This document shows positions 1 through 9,730 of a stretch of 64,000 bases of DNA, piece after piece. Position 1 is the first letter of the stretch. Each line of letters starts with the position of its first letter. The position numbers and the translations under genes are program-made. The notes beneath the pieces are model-generated. The model did not search any database. It saw only the letters and a program-made list of their open reading frames with translations, and had not been told where the DNA came from. Origin of the DNA: Brucella daejeonensis (GTDB lineage Bacteria > Pseudomonadota > Alphaproteobacteria > Rhizobiales > Rhizobiaceae). The stretch covers positions 62,001 to 126,000 of the forward strand of contig NZ_JACIJG010000003.1 in NCBI RefSeq assembly GCF_014199265.1, in the 5' to 3' direction.

Positions 1-45
1 ATGGCAGCCGTCATTCGCCGGGAAGCCGCAGCCGGGCAGCGATGA
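1..45 (+). other. Possible 3' tail of an upstream gene
   Basis: Frame 1 is open from the window edge to TGA at 43-45 and is followed 48 nt later by a strong terminator. It could be the last codons of a plus-strand gene that begins outside the window. Only 14 residues are visible and no family can be assigned. Confidence 0.2.
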
Positions 46-92
46 TCGGGAACGACTTCCGGTAAAGTGAAACGCAAATTTCAGCAGGTAAC

Positions 93-131
93 AAAACGCC
101 GATCTGATTGAATCAGATCGGCGTTTTGTCT
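93..131. terminator. Bidirectional rho-independent terminator
   Basis: A 17-bp perfect inverted repeat (AAAACGCCGATCTGATT and its complement) surrounds a single central base and is flanked by A and T tracts. It lies between the possible plus-strand tail at 45 and the 3' end of the minus-strand gene ending at 183, so it can stop transcription from both sides. Confidence 0.85.
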
Positions 132-182
132 TTTTGCGTATATCCAATCCTAAAACCTGTTCCCGCTTTTGGGAAACACGCT

Positions 183-3100
183 TTAAAATTTTCCGATAAC
201 GTTCAGGAACACACCGCGATCATTAAGGGTCAGGTCGCGCAGATCGTCGGAGAAGGCGCCGAAATTATAGCCAGCACCAACCTTGAAGTTCTCGCCCACA
301 TGACGATAGACGGCCAGCAATGCGCCGTAATCGGTGGTCTTTGCTTCCGGCATATGCATGACCCTGCCCTCAAGCAGCGCATCCCAGTTCTTCACGACAT
401 GAAGATCGGCTCGGACAATGCCGAGATGAGCCGATGACGTATACCAGTCGGAAAATTCCTTGCGGTCGCCGTCCATCTGCCGTTCCCGAACCTGACCGTA
501 ACGCATGCCATATTTGCCGCCGACCGACAGCCACGGCATCAGGTCATAGGTGAAGTCCGCCGAGAGGATATGGCTGCGCTGCGCCGGACCATATTCGTCG
601 CCGGTAATCGCGCTGACCTGATCTTCGCCGGGAAGGTCGTAGACCCAGGCATATTTGAACAGCGCATTCAGCCGATCGTTGTCTACCGGGCGATAGGCAT
701 AGCCGATAGAAGCATCGACGTAATCGCCGTCACGGAACGAACTATCGCCCGTGGACTCCGAAAGAACGGCATCCACATTGACCAGCAGGCGCCAATCCTC
801 GCTGGTCTTCCAGGAAAGACCCGTCGCAAACAGATAGGTATTGCGGTCGCGGCTGCTGTCATCGGATTCCTCGAAGCGGGCCTCGCCGCGTATGCGGGCG
901 TTGATGCCCCGCTCCTCGTCCTTGTAACCGACCGAGAGCGAAATCGCCTTGCGGTCGAAATCGGAGCGTTCCGCGCCGGTGTCCGGATCAACCGTATCGT
1001 CTTCCACCGAGCCTGCCTCGAAGCCGCCATCGACGGTCCAGACCTTGTCCGGCGTATAGATCACGCCATAAGTCTTGGTGAGCGACATGCGACGACCGAA
1101 GAGGTCGTAATTGTTCTCCGCATAGGTCGAAAGCGTATCGTCGAGCTTGCGCCGCATCCCGAGAACGAAAGTCCCCTTGTCGACACCGTCGAGATCGTAG
1201 CTGCGGTCGAGGTCGAAGGCGCGATCCGGGTCGAGCCGGTAGCCGAAATAGTAATTGTCGGACGCGGTTGGCGAATAGTTGATCGCCGCCAGTCCGCCCA
1301 GCCCGCTGTTGCCGTAGGAGATCTCGCCTTCGAGACCGATCTTCTCCGTCAACTGATATTTCGTGCCGACACCCAGCCGGTCATTGCGGCGCACGTCGCC
1401 ATCGCGTGATAGCGTGCCCTGACCGAAGACATAATATTTATGGTCGGCATCGGGCGCATAGTCGAGCCGGACACCGGCGTCCAGCCTTTCGCCGTCATAG
1501 CCGCTCTTGCCGGAATAGACCGCGATGGGCGAGCGCAGTTCCGTATAGGAAATGCCGAAGGAAGCCTTCCAGTATTCATTGAACTGATGACTGACCGTCG
1601 CCTCGCCCTTGCGTTTGGTGCGGCCTCCGGTTTCGCGCTCGTAGAATTCGTCGTAATCGCGCCCTTCCCTGTAATCGTCGTAGGTGAACTTGAGATCGGT
1701 GTCCTTCGTCAGTTCTATATCCGCATGAGCACCCCAGATGCGTTCATCCACCAACGCCTGCTCGGCAAGCGTTGAAAAGCCTGCCTGCTTTTCCCCATAA
1801 TAACCGCCGACCGTGCCCTTGATGCCGCTTCTGGTTATGTCCTCCAGATCGATCTGGCCCTTCGTTCGCCACGCCATCGCCGCACGGTCACGCGTGCCGG
1901 TTGTCGTGACATCGCTCAGCGTAAGGCCACCGTCGGTCGAACGCGACAGGCCGAAACCCGGCCCCTTGGAACGGGAAACTTCCGCCTCAAGGAACGTCTT
2001 TTCCGAATGGCGGATGGTGATATCCGCGCCGACGGCCTGCTGGTTGGCTTCCCCGGTCGTCTCGTTCATGCCGGTAACGCCGACGCGCACCTTGTCGTCA
2101 AACCAGTGCTGCGCCCGCCCGCCGTAAACATAGCCATCCACCTCGCCAATGGCAGGGGTGAACTCGTATTGCGCGATGAGATAGGCCCGGTTACCGCCGA
2201 GCGCACCCTCGCGGATCGCCCCGCCGGTTCCGGTCGAAGACGACAGCGGACGCTTGAGGATGACGACGCCCTGCAAGTAATCGAGCGTGTAATCTTCTCC
2301 ATAGATGAGTGTACGGCGTTCCTTGACCTCGCCGGTCACCTGATCGCGCACCTCCACCGTCAGCGTTTCGGAGCCGGTGGTGATATCCTGCTGCTTCAGG
2401 AAATAGGCCGAACCGCCGGTGCCGAGGAACTCGTCGCGCTGCGGCAGCGTGTCCGGCTGGGCGGCATAGACATTCACTTCCGTCTTGCGCTCTCCGAAAG
2501 AGGTCACTTCCTCGGAATTATAGACGGCGCTTGCGCCATAAAGCCCGCGTTCCGAACGCATGAATTCCGTGCCCTTGATGGAAGCCTTGTAATTGCCCCA
2601 CATCACGTGGCTCGGTCCACGATCCAGCCGCACATAGAATTTTCCGTTGGTCGGCGCATCTTCGAGAATGGTCGAGTCATCGCCATAGACCGGATAGTAG
2701 GCGTCCGGGTCGATACGGCGCAGCAAACTACGTGGATCCCGGTCGTCGAGGCCGCGGAACATATCCCTGATCTCGCCTTCGCGACTGTCCGCCGCTGCGG
2801 TGAGAAGATATTTCCCCTTGATCTTGCCCTTCACATAAAAGGCAAGCCGTCCTTTGGTATAAACCTCGTCATATTCGCCGGGGCGCACATCTTCGATCCC
2901 GTCGTCACCCATGCGCTTGCCGATGGTGAGATCGGCAAGGCCGACATAGAACCAGTCGTTATCCGGGATATTGATCTGGCGGCTGAAGTCGAGGGCGCTG
3001 CCCTTTTCCTGACCCAGCACAGCCACGTCCACATCGTGTTCGCCCGGCGGCAGGATGCGCTGCATGACGAAGGACTGGTTCTTGTCGAGCGGAACGATGC

Positions 3101-3317
3101 CATCCAGCGCCTTCACCTGATAGCCTTCCGGCACATTGCGGCCATAGACGGTCACGGCACCGCCGGCAACATCGATGTTGCGCGTGCCGGTATTGTCCTC
3201 GCCCATGCCCGGAGCCGGTGCTTCGGTCAGCTTCGTGCTTTCCTTTTTTGAAGCCTTGAGTACGGCGCCCGGCTTCATGGCTCTCGGGTTCGTCCCATGA
3301 CTATTGAAGCAGCGCAA
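183..3317 (-). pseudogene. Large outer-membrane beta-barrel protein, 5' end missing
   Basis: The open frame gives about 1044 residues. The N-terminal 120 residues contain an Ig/PEGA-like surface motif region (VTVYGRNVPEGYQVKA), then blocks such as DNDWFYVGLADLTIGKR and PVYGDDSTILEDAPTNGKFY, followed by a long series of alternating beta strands that end in a C-terminal Phe (VIGKF), as in outer-membrane barrels. The pattern matches the distal half of very large rhizobial and Brucella surface proteins. No signal peptide or good start is present: the first residues (MRCFNSHGTN...) look unrelated to the rest, and the next ATG is at 3275. I infer that the gene lost its 5' part by an insertion or deletion near 3.3 kb and is probably not expressed as a functional protein. 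Confidence 0.6.
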
Positions 3318-3395
3318 CCAGAGTTCATGAGGCGGATCGGCCTTTGATGTCGATCATTTTTGATGAATTATCGGATCTTATACGTCAAATATGAC

Positions 3396-4628
3396 TTAAA
3401 GAACGTGCGCCGTTTCCATCTCAGCGCCGACGAAAGCAGCCTCATAGTCACGCGCCAGCGCGCCAGAAACGCCAACCTGTCTGAAGGCTTCCCGCCATCC
3501 GTCCGAAATGCGCAGCGCCATTACCCGGATAATCTCTCGAGCCTCGGCCTCGGGAATCTCAAAAAACGCGCAGGCTTCCAATGCGAGTTTGATCGACCGA
3601 TCATGGGCTCCGCCCTCAAGGATCGCAGTTTCGAGATGCGGGTTGCGATCTGGCGCCGGGTTCACGTCGAACACCGGCGACAAGCGCCACTGACCCGCCC
3701 CCACATAGAGGAAGCCGTGGTTCTTCAGGTGATCGTCCTTGTTGGACACGAGGATCGTGAAGATCAGACGCCGGTAGAGCTCGCGAAAGTCGGCCATGGG
3801 GTCGGATGAATGAGACCGCATGAAATCGACGATCTCGGTATAGGAGCCCAGCTCCACCCCCGTCTTGCCGAGCGCGGTGCGCGCGGAGATGTAGGGAATC
3901 CGTGCGGCCCCACGCCGGTCAAACCGCTGGATCAGCGCGACCGGAAACGGCGTGTCCGCCAGTTCCAATCGTGTCGCGGGTGTTCGAATACCGCAAGCCG
4001 CCGCCAGGCGCAGCGTCGCGACCTCGACCCGCTCGATCGGCTGTTGATCGTGGACCGAGGTGAACTTTGCCAGCCACAGTAGATCACCGTCCCTGACATT
4101 GGCTTTGGGGCGAGCGCCGCCGGAGCCGCCCGCGCCGGCCAGCGCCTGCATCTCCTCGGGCGAGATTTCCTTGCCTTGCTCATAGGCCCGCGCGATCGCC
4201 GTGATGGTTTCGAGATCGACCAGACGCGGAACGGCGTCCGCCGCCTTGCCGCAAATGACCTCGCCCTTGTCATCAAGAAAGCGTAGCGCGCCTTGGCGGC
4301 AGGTATCGTCGGAAAGCGTCATATACTCGAATTCGCTGAGACCATTGCCGTAGGCGCGTTCGAGCAGCCTTCGTCCCCAACTGTCCGGAGCCGCATCGGC
4401 GAAAACGCCCGCCAAAGCGTCGCGCATGTTGCCGGGCTGCCCCGAGGTGTGAAATGGGCCGGCCTCGAGAGGGAAATCGGGCTGTATGGCGAAGGCGCGC
4501 GGATTCTCGATCCATTCGGCGCCATAGGCGAAGGTCGAGAATTGACGCGGCCCGGCATGGGTGAAACGCAACTGGCCCACCGATGTCCGGCCTTCGCCAA
4601 GCGCGACATGGGCGACGAAATCGGCCAT
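3396..4628 (-). CDS. hipA: HipA-family toxin (serine/threonine kinase fold)
   Basis: The 410-residue protein has the HipA layout: an N-terminal HipA domain (about 10-115), a glycine-rich GAGGSGGARPKA segment at 166-176, the ATP-binding lysine region LAKFTS (186-191), the catalytic motif NKDDHLKNHG (296-305) and the metal-binding SPVFDVNP (317-324). HipA kinases phosphorylate cytoplasmic translation targets such as GltX and cause dormancy. All key residues are present. The start ATG overlaps the stop of the upstream hipB gene by one base, so the pair is translationally coupled. Confidence 0.9.
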   Translation of the reverse strand: MADFVAHVALGEGRTSVGQLRFTHAGPRQFSTFAYGAEWIENPRAFAIQPDFPLEAGPFHTSGQPGNMRDALAGVFADAAPDSWGRRLLERAYGNGLSEFEYMTLSDDTCRQGALRFLDDKGEVICGKAADAVPRLVDLETITAIARAYEQGKEISPEEMQALAGAGGSGGARPKANVRDGDLLWLAKFTSVHDQQPIERVEVATLRLAAACGIRTPATRLELADTPFPVALIQRFDRRGAARIPYISARTALGKTGVELGSYTEIVDFMRSHSSDPMADFRELYRRLIFTILVSNKDDHLKNHGFLYVGAGQWRLSPVFDVNPAPDRNPHLETAILEGGAHDRSIKLALEACAFFEIPEAEAREIIRVMALRISDGWREAFRQVGVSGALARDYEAAFVGAEMETAHVL

Positions 4629-5014
4629 CAGAAGGAAGCCCCGTCAGGGTCCACGACGTCCTGCCGATCCTGCGTCTCCTCCGTCTGAGCCTTCTGCTTT
4701 TTCAGCCTTGCCGCGAAGGAGCGGCCCCTGCGCGGTCCGTGCTCCGCTGCCAGCGCCAGCCCCAGATCGTCCTTGCGGATATCGACCAGGTCAGCGAGCC
4801 GCTCCAGGAGGCCGAGCACAACGAGAACGTCGGCAAGCGTTCCGATGGCAACGCCCGGATCGCCCCGTTCAAGGCGGGCGATGGAACTTGGCGAGGTTCC
4901 CGCACGCACGGCGAGATCCGCCACGGCGATGCCACGCCGCAGACGCGCGTTGCGGATATCCTGGCCCAGTCGTTCCAGTGCTGGTTTCGCCTTAGGGGAG
5001 CCCATCTCAATCAT
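4628..5014 (-). CDS. hipB: HipB-type antitoxin, XRE helix-turn-helix
   Basis: The 128-residue protein has an XRE/Cro-type HTH (LGQDIRNARLRRGIAVADLA...TSPSSIARLERGDPGVAIGTLA, about 16-60) and a basic C-terminal tail. It is the antitoxin and autorepressor partner of the HipA encoded directly downstream. An ATG at 5005 is an alternative start; neither has a clear Shine-Dalgarno sequence. Confidence 0.88.
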   Translation of the reverse strand: MIEMGSPKAKPALERLGQDIRNARLRRGIAVADLAVRAGTSPSSIARLERGDPGVAIGTLADVLVVLGLLERLADLVDIRKDDLGLALAAEHGPRRGRSFAARLKKQKAQTEETQDRQDVVDPDGASF

Positions 5015-5055
5015 CCATATATGATCGAAAAAATCTATTAACCAATCATATATGA
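5010..5055. promoter_or_regulatory. Probable HipB operator region
   Basis: Two AT-rich palindromic sites, ATCATCCATATATGAT (about 5010-5025, overlapping the hipB start) and TCATATATGA (about 5046-5055), share the core CATATATGA about 33 bp apart. HipB-type antitoxins bind repeated palindromes in their own promoter. The assignment rests on position and symmetry only. Confidence 0.5.
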
Positions 5056-5107
5056 CTAATTAGCTCCAAGGTCAAGTATTCTAGTCCGCGCCCGCCCGGT
5101 CCACCAT

Positions 5108-5179
5108 CACCTCGTTTTGGCAATCTGCGACAGGCGGGGCGCGAACTGAGGCGCCGATATTCTCGATCTCCTTAGCCAT
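5108..5179 (-). pseudogene. AbiEii/AbiGii toxin, truncated to 23 codons
   Basis: The frame starts with ATG at 5179, overlapping the end of the AbiEi gene as in intact AbiE operons, and begins MAKEIENIGASVRARL, typical of AbiEii nucleotidyltransferase toxins. It stops at a TGA after 23 residues, just upstream of the hip promoter. The toxin (normally about 300 residues) is therefore gone. Confidence 0.6.
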
Positions 5180-5777
5180 TGGCGGTCAGTGCCTCGAGAT
5201 AGGGCCGAATGACCGTGGCGACCGTTCCTCGCTCGGTCTGGCTGGCAATCTCGCTTGGCGTCGTCTTGCGCTGACGCAGCGCTTCCTGCAGGCCTTCGAT
5301 CGCCACCGACAGGCCAATCTTGTTCCGATATCGGAAGCAATCGGCGATCGTCTTTGCGACGCCGAAAACCTTCACGGGCACCCTCTCGACAGGGTGGGTC
5401 TCAACCCCCTCCGTCAGGAGACGATCTGTGAAACGCACCAGCCGAATGGGCGTGCCTTCGGGTTTCGGAGACCAGTCCTTCTGACCCACGGCGAGCCAAA
5501 CTTTCCTTGGCAGCTGATCGGTCAGCCCGTGGAACGCCAGGGCGGAAACGAGGCAAACGACGCCCTTGGGAATCCGTTTGGCGGTCTCTGCGAGACTATG
5601 GTGAACGTCGAGGGGCGCGTCGGAAAGCTGGTAAAGTCCTCGCGCGAGCCGAAGCACCTCGCCGTCACGTTCCATCCGGCTCATGGTGGCGGCTGTTACG
5701 CCAGCCTCACGCAGTTCTGCCAGGCGTGAAATTCCGCGCTCGGTCAGCAAGGTGCGGGCGATCTGGCGTTGGGACAT
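5172..5777 (-). CDS. AbiEi-type antitoxin (type IV TA), orphan
   Basis: About 201 residues from the ATG at 5777; a GTG at 5789 is possible. The N-terminal winged-helix domain (ERGISRLAELREAGVTAATM...RLARGLYQLSD) and the C-terminal region (VCLVSALAFHGLTDQLP, RVPVKVFGVAKTIADCFRYR) match the AbiEi family, which represses its own operon and counteracts the AbiEii nucleotidyltransferase. Its toxin partner is reduced to a 23-codon stub directly downstream, so this antitoxin is now solitary. Confidence 0.85.
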   Translation of the reverse strand: MSQRQIARTLLTERGISRLAELREAGVTAATMSRMERDGEVLRLARGLYQLSDAPLDVHHSLAETAKRIPKGVVCLVSALAFHGLTDQLPRKVWLAVGQKDWSPKPEGTPIRLVRFTDRLLTEGVETHPVERVPVKVFGVAKTIADCFRYRNKIGLSVAIEGLQEALRQRKTTPSEIASQTERGTVATVIRPYLEALTANG

Positions 5778-6045
5778 GGATGACGGCACGATACGGAAAC
5801 TCGGATCATATGACCTATTGTCCGAGGATTTGTATCATTCTTCGTGGCGGAAGAAAGGTGCCAGATCGAAGTGGCAGGCGTTCCACGAAACCCGTTCGCC
5901 TCAAACGGACCTGAACAAACAGCGACGACCGCTCTTCGGATCACCTTCACCATCCGCACCGGGAGGGGAAGGCCTTCCCCTGCGCCCGAGCCCACCGGTC
6001 TCTGCCGACCCCTTCTGCGGGGCGGCTGCCCCGCAACGCCCCGCC
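5778..6045. other. Intergenic region between AbiEi and the DUF932 gene
   Basis: The region holds the divergent promoters of the AbiEi gene (minus) and of the DUF932 gene (plus). It contains several short GC-rich inverted repeats (for example around GGGAGGGGAAGGCCTTCCCC at 5959-5978). I see no coding sequence in it. It continues into the structured leader starting at 6046. Confidence 0.4.
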
Positions 6046-6129
6046 GAGAGGGAGAGAGTGGACCGGTTTTCTGTGACGGGTTGAGGGTTGGAGAAGAGGT
6101 CTCCGACGCCCGTCATGGAGTTTGGTCCC
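6046..6129 (+). promoter_or_regulatory. Structured leader, copy 1 (before DUF932 gene)
   Basis: The leader can fold as an outer stem GACGGG/CCCGTC enclosing an inner stem GGAGA/TCTCC with loop AGAGG. The next copy (7413-7495) keeps the outer stem and loop but has inner stem CGAGAG/CTCTCG, which is a compensatory change. Both copies end about 20 nt before the start codon. The function is unknown. Confidence 0.5.
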
Positions 6130-7323
6130 ATGAATATGCAGGTCCTCAATGCGCGCCGTGACACCAGCGGCGGTTACAAGGTCGATGTCGGGCGGGGCGA
6201 GCGGGTCGGCCGCGTCTCATCCGAATGGTTCTCGCGCCCGGCCGACGAGCGCTACCTGTCGCTGTCCGAGTTGGCGCGATCGGTGCGCGACCGCGCCGAT
6301 CGCAGCCGGACGCGGGTGGTGGAGAGCGCGCTCATCCACGTCGAGGCGAACCGCAACGACCCGGAACGGCTGGCCCTGATCCTGCCGGGCACCGACACGG
6401 CCACGGCGCCAACGCACTGGTCCTTTGGACAGCTCGCCAGCTTGGTCGGCGCTCCCGCCGCCTATCTCAGGCAGCTCCCCGCCGCACTTGCCGCCATCAA
6501 CCTGCAATACGGCCTGACCTCCAATCGGGCCGAGCAGATCAAGACGCTCGAAACCGATACTGGCCGTGTCGAACTGCGCGCCGTCACCGGGCCGGACTAT
6601 GGCCGCATCTACGATCACGAATTGGTCGAGGCCGTCCAGCGCATTGCCGGCAACGGCACGGGCGACACCCGCTGGAAGGTGCCGGGCGTGCTCGACTGGT
6701 CGACCGGGATCTACAATCCGCGCGTCGACATCACCAAGGATACGACCACGCTCTATGCCTCCGACCGCGACGTCTTCCTGTTCCTGGTCGACGACCTGAA
6801 TCCGATTGAGGCCGGCCGACTGCCAGACGGATCGCCCGACCTTTATTTCCGGGGCTTCTATTGCTGGAATTCCGAGGTCGGCGCCAAGACGCTCGGCATG
6901 GCGAGCTTCTATCTGCGCGCGGTCTGCCAGAATCGCAATTTGTGGGGCGTGGAGGATTTCGAGCAAATCACCATCCGCCACTCCAAATATGCGGCCAACC
7001 GCTTCGCGCACGAGGCGGCCCCGGCGCTGCTGAACTTCGCGAACTCCTCGCCCCTGCCATTCGTCAACGGCATCAAGGCGGCGCGCGAGCGGATCGTCGC
7101 CAGAACAGACGAGGACCGCACCGACTTCCTGCGTCGGCGCGGCATCTCCAAGGCCGAGACCGGCAAGATCATCGACAGGGTGCTGGCCGAGGAAGGCCGT
7201 CCGCCCGAGTCCATCTTCGACTTCGTGCAGGGCATCACCGCCGTCGCGCGTGACAGGCCGCATCAGGATGCCCGCCTCGACATGGAGGGCAAGGCGAAGA
7301 AGCTGCTCGATCGGGCCGCCTGA
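6130..7323 (+). CDS. DUF932 domain protein
   Basis: The 397-residue protein matches DUF932 proteins common in plasmids and ICEs: HWSFGQLASLVGAPAAYLRQLP (about 95-115), RAVTGPDYGRIYDHELVEAV (about 155-175) and a C-terminal half with FRGFYCWNSEVGAKTLG. The biochemical role is unknown. I chose ATG at 6130 because the preceding leader aligns with the one before the ParB-like gene up to this codon; ATG at 6115 or 6136 is also possible. The gene heads the conserved block DUF932, ParB, ArdB, methylase/helicase and Toprim. Confidence 0.85.
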   Translation: MNMQVLNARRDTSGGYKVDVGRGERVGRVSSEWFSRPADERYLSLSELARSVRDRADRSRTRVVESALIHVEANRNDPERLALILPGTDTATAPTHWSFGQLASLVGAPAAYLRQLPAALAAINLQYGLTSNRAEQIKTLETDTGRVELRAVTGPDYGRIYDHELVEAVQRIAGNGTGDTRWKVPGVLDWSTGIYNPRVDITKDTTTLYASDRDVFLFLVDDLNPIEAGRLPDGSPDLYFRGFYCWNSEVGAKTLGMASFYLRAVCQNRNLWGVEDFEQITIRHSKYAANRFAHEAAPALLNFANSSPLPFVNGIKAARERIVARTDEDRTDFLRRRGISKAETGKIIDRVLAEEGRPPESIFDFVQGITAVARDRPHQDARLDMEGKAKKLLDRAA

Positions 7324-7327
7324 TTTC

Positions 7328-7369
7328 CGTAAAGCCGGAGATGCGGATTGCCGTATCTCCGGCTCTACG
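7328..7369. repeat. Imperfect palindrome, REP-like
   Basis: Two 19-nt arms (17 of 19 paired) flank a 4-nt loop. The arms contain AAGCCGGAGAT and its complement ATCTCCGGCT. It sits 5 nt after the DUF932 stop and may act as a terminator or be a REP-like unit. A shorter palindrome with the shared core AAAGCCGGAGA lies inside the start of trbG (46528-46547). Confidence 0.5.
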
Positions 7370-7412
7370 CTTCTCCTTATCCGCGTTCCCACACCGTAGC
7401 GCTGCCCCCTTT

Positions 7413-7495
7413 AGAGGAAGAGGGCGGCGCTTCGCTTCGTGACGGGTTGGAGGTCGAGAGAGAGGCTCTCGGCGCCCGTCGCGGAGTATATCCCG
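7413..7495 (+). promoter_or_regulatory. Structured leader, copy 2 (before ParB-like gene)
   Basis: The sequence GACGGGTTGGAGGTCGAGAG followed by AGAGG and CTCTCG...CCCGTC forms an outer GACGGG/CCCGTC stem and an inner CGAGAG/CTCTCG stem. It aligns with the leader at 6046-6129, including the upstream purine-rich AGAGGAAGAGGG. Confidence 0.5.
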
Positions 7496-9637
7496 ATGGC
7501 TACTGCCGTTCAGAAGATCACCCTGTCGTCCTCGCGCGACATCCCCTTCAACAAGCTGGTGCTCAGCCAGTCCAACGTCCGGCGCGTCAAGGCCGGCGTC
7601 TCGATCGAGGACCTCGCGGCCTCGATCGCCCGTCGCGGCCTGATCCAGAGCATCAGCGTCTTCCCGGTCGTCGATGCCGAGGGCAACGAGACAGGCATGT
7701 TCGAGGTGCCTGCCGGCGGCCGCCGCTTCCGCGCGCTCGAATTGCTGGTCAAGCAGAAGCGCCTCGCCAAGACCGCCCCGGTCCCCTGCGTCGTGCGCGA
7801 ACGCGATGGCGACATCCTCGCCGAGGAAGTCTCGCTCGCCGAGAATATCGAGCGCGCGCCGCTCCACCCTCTCGATCAATTGCGGGCCTTTCAGGACATG
7901 CGCGCCAAAGGCATGACCGAGGAGGAGATCGCCGCTGCCTTCTTCGTCTCGGCCCAGGTCGTGAGGCAACGGCTGCGGCTTGCTTCTGTCTCGCCGGTGC
8001 TGCTCGACATCTATGCCGAGGACGGTATGACGCTGGAGCAACTCATGGCCTTCACGGTCTCCGGTGACCATGACCGCCAGCAGCAGGTCTGGGACGCGGT
8101 GAAGGATTCCTGGTCGAAGGAGCCCTATCAGATCCGACGCATGCTGACCGAGACTACGGTTCGCGCCTCTGACAAGCGCGCCGTGTTCGTCGGCCTCGAC
8201 GCCTATGAGGTAGCCGGCGGCGTTATCTTGCGCGACCTGTTCCAGTCCGACGATGGCGGCTGGCTGCAGGATGCGGCGCTGCTCGACCGTTTGGTCGCCG
8301 AGAAGCTGAAGGCCGAAGCCGAAACGATCGCAGTCGAGGGCTGGAAGTGGATTGAGGTCGCCGTCAGCTTCCCCTATGGCGCGACCCACGGTCTGCGGAC
8401 GCTGAAAGGCGAGCCGCTCGACCTGACCGCTGACGAGCAGGCGACGATCGAAGCCCTGAACGCCGAATATCAGAAGCTCGAAGCCGAGTATGAAGGCGCC
8501 GACGAACTTCCGGACGAGGTCGATCAGCGTCTCGGCGAGATCGAGACCGCGCTTGCGGCCTTCGATGAACGTCCCGTCCGCTTCGATCCCGCCGACATCG
8601 CCCGCGCCGGCGCCTTCGTCAGCATCGGCCATGACGGCCGGCTCGACATCGAACGCGGCTATGTCCGCCCCGAGGACGAGGCGCCCGAACCGGCGGACGG
8701 CAGCGAGGATGGAGAGGCCGGCTATGGGCCGCATGATCCGACCGATCCGCGCGTACAGCGCGCGGTCATCACCATCGGCGGCGAACCTGCGGACAGCGAG
8801 GACGAGGAGGAAGAGGCGATCAAGCCGCTCCCCGATCGTCTTCTCACCGAACTGACCGCTCACCGCACCCTGGCGCTGCGCGATGCGGTCGCCAACAACC
8901 CGCATGTCGCCATGACGGCGCTGCTGCACAAGCTGGTGTCGGACACCTTCCAGCACCGCATGTACAAGGGCGCGCTGGAGGCGAGCGTCAATCATATCTT
9001 CTTCCCCGTGCAGGATGAAGGGCTGAAGGACAGCCCGTCGGCCCGCGCGGTGCAGGAGCGCGGCGAGGCCTGGGCTGGCGACATCCCCGCCGACGACCAG
9101 GCGCTGTGGGACTGGCTGGCCGGGCTCGACGACACGAGCCGCATGGCACTGCTCGCTCATTGCGTCAGCTATGGCGTCAACGCGCTTTACGAGAAGCCGA
9201 ACCCCTATGGCGGCAACGGCATCTCGCAGCACACGCTGGACATGCGGCTCGCCCAGGCCGACCGGCTGGCGCGCGCGACGGATCTCGACATGGTCGAGGT
9301 CGGCTGGCGGCCCACGGTCGGCAACTATCTCGGGCGGGTCACCAAGCCGCGTATTCTGGAAGCGGTGCGCGAGGGTGCGGGCGAACAGACCGCGCAGCTC
9401 ATCGACCACCTGAAGAAGAGCGACATGGCGGGGGAAGCCGAGCGCCTGCTGGCCGATACCGGCTGGCTGCCGGAGCCCCTGCGCCTTGCGGCCGAGGACG
9501 TATCCGCCACGCCCGAGGTCGATGCGGGTGGCGAGGATGACGGGGCCGACCTGCCGGTCTTCCTCACCGAAGGAGACGAGGATGAAGGCGTCACCGAAGA
9601 CGAGGACGAAGAGGTCCACGCCATCGCGGCCGAATGA
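7496..9637 (+). CDS. ParB/RepB/Spo0J-type nuclease-domain protein
   Basis: The 713-residue protein begins with a ParB N-terminal domain (NKLVLSQSNVRRVKAGVSIEDLAASIARRG; GRRFRALELL; ENIERAPLHPLDQLRAF) within residues 10-125, followed by an HTH (MTEEEIAAAFFVSAQVVRQRL). The remainder is acidic, with a very acidic tail. It is far longer than chromosomal ParB and belongs to the ParB-like proteins conserved in alphaproteobacterial ICEs, where they probably act in element maintenance rather than segregation. The start follows the structured leader and replaces a longer frame that runs through the leader. Confidence 0.85.
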   Translation: MATAVQKITLSSSRDIPFNKLVLSQSNVRRVKAGVSIEDLAASIARRGLIQSISVFPVVDAEGNETGMFEVPAGGRRFRALELLVKQKRLAKTAPVPCVVRERDGDILAEEVSLAENIERAPLHPLDQLRAFQDMRAKGMTEEEIAAAFFVSAQVVRQRLRLASVSPVLLDIYAEDGMTLEQLMAFTVSGDHDRQQQVWDAVKDSWSKEPYQIRRMLTETTVRASDKRAVFVGLDAYEVAGGVILRDLFQSDDGGWLQDAALLDRLVAEKLKAEAETIAVEGWKWIEVAVSFPYGATHGLRTLKGEPLDLTADEQATIEALNAEYQKLEAEYEGADELPDEVDQRLGEIETALAAFDERPVRFDPADIARAGAFVSIGHDGRLDIERGYVRPEDEAPEPADGSEDGEAGYGPHDPTDPRVQRAVITIGGEPADSEDEEEEAIKPLPDRLLTELTAHRTLALRDAVANNPHVAMTALLHKLVSDTFQHRMYKGALEASVNHIFFPVQDEGLKDSPSARAVQERGEAWAGDIPADDQALWDWLAGLDDTSRMALLAHCVSYGVNALYEKPNPYGGNGISQHTLDMRLAQADRLARATDLDMVEVGWRPTVGNYLGRVTKPRILEAVREGAGEQTAQLIDHLKKSDMAGEAERLLADTGWLPEPLRLAAEDVSATPEVDAGGEDDGADLPVFLTEGDEDEGVTEDEDEEVHAIAAE

Positions 9638-9686
9638 TCACAAGAAGCGGGGTGGCCGCAGCCGCCCCGCCGCAATCCCTTCAATC

Positions 9687-9714
9687 GAGCCCGGCCATCG
9701 CGCCGGGCTCTTTT
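9687..9714 (+). terminator. Rho-independent terminator after the ParB-like gene
   Basis: Stem GAGCCCGGC/GCCGGGCTC with loop CATCGC, followed by TTTTCG, 50 nt after the ParB-like stop. The next gene starts only 17 nt after the T run, so the hairpin may also attenuate it. Confidence 0.75.
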
Positions 9715-9730
9715 CGTTCAGGAGCCTGAC

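Noticed and set aside
570-3251. Long plus-strand frames opposite the surface-protein gene
   Set aside because: They are antisense shadows with Arg/Ala/Val-rich composition and no family match.
7235-9619. Large minus-strand frame opposite the ParB-like gene
   Set aside because: It is a mirror frame of a high-GC gene; the plus strand has the recognised ParB domain and a ribosome-proximal leader.
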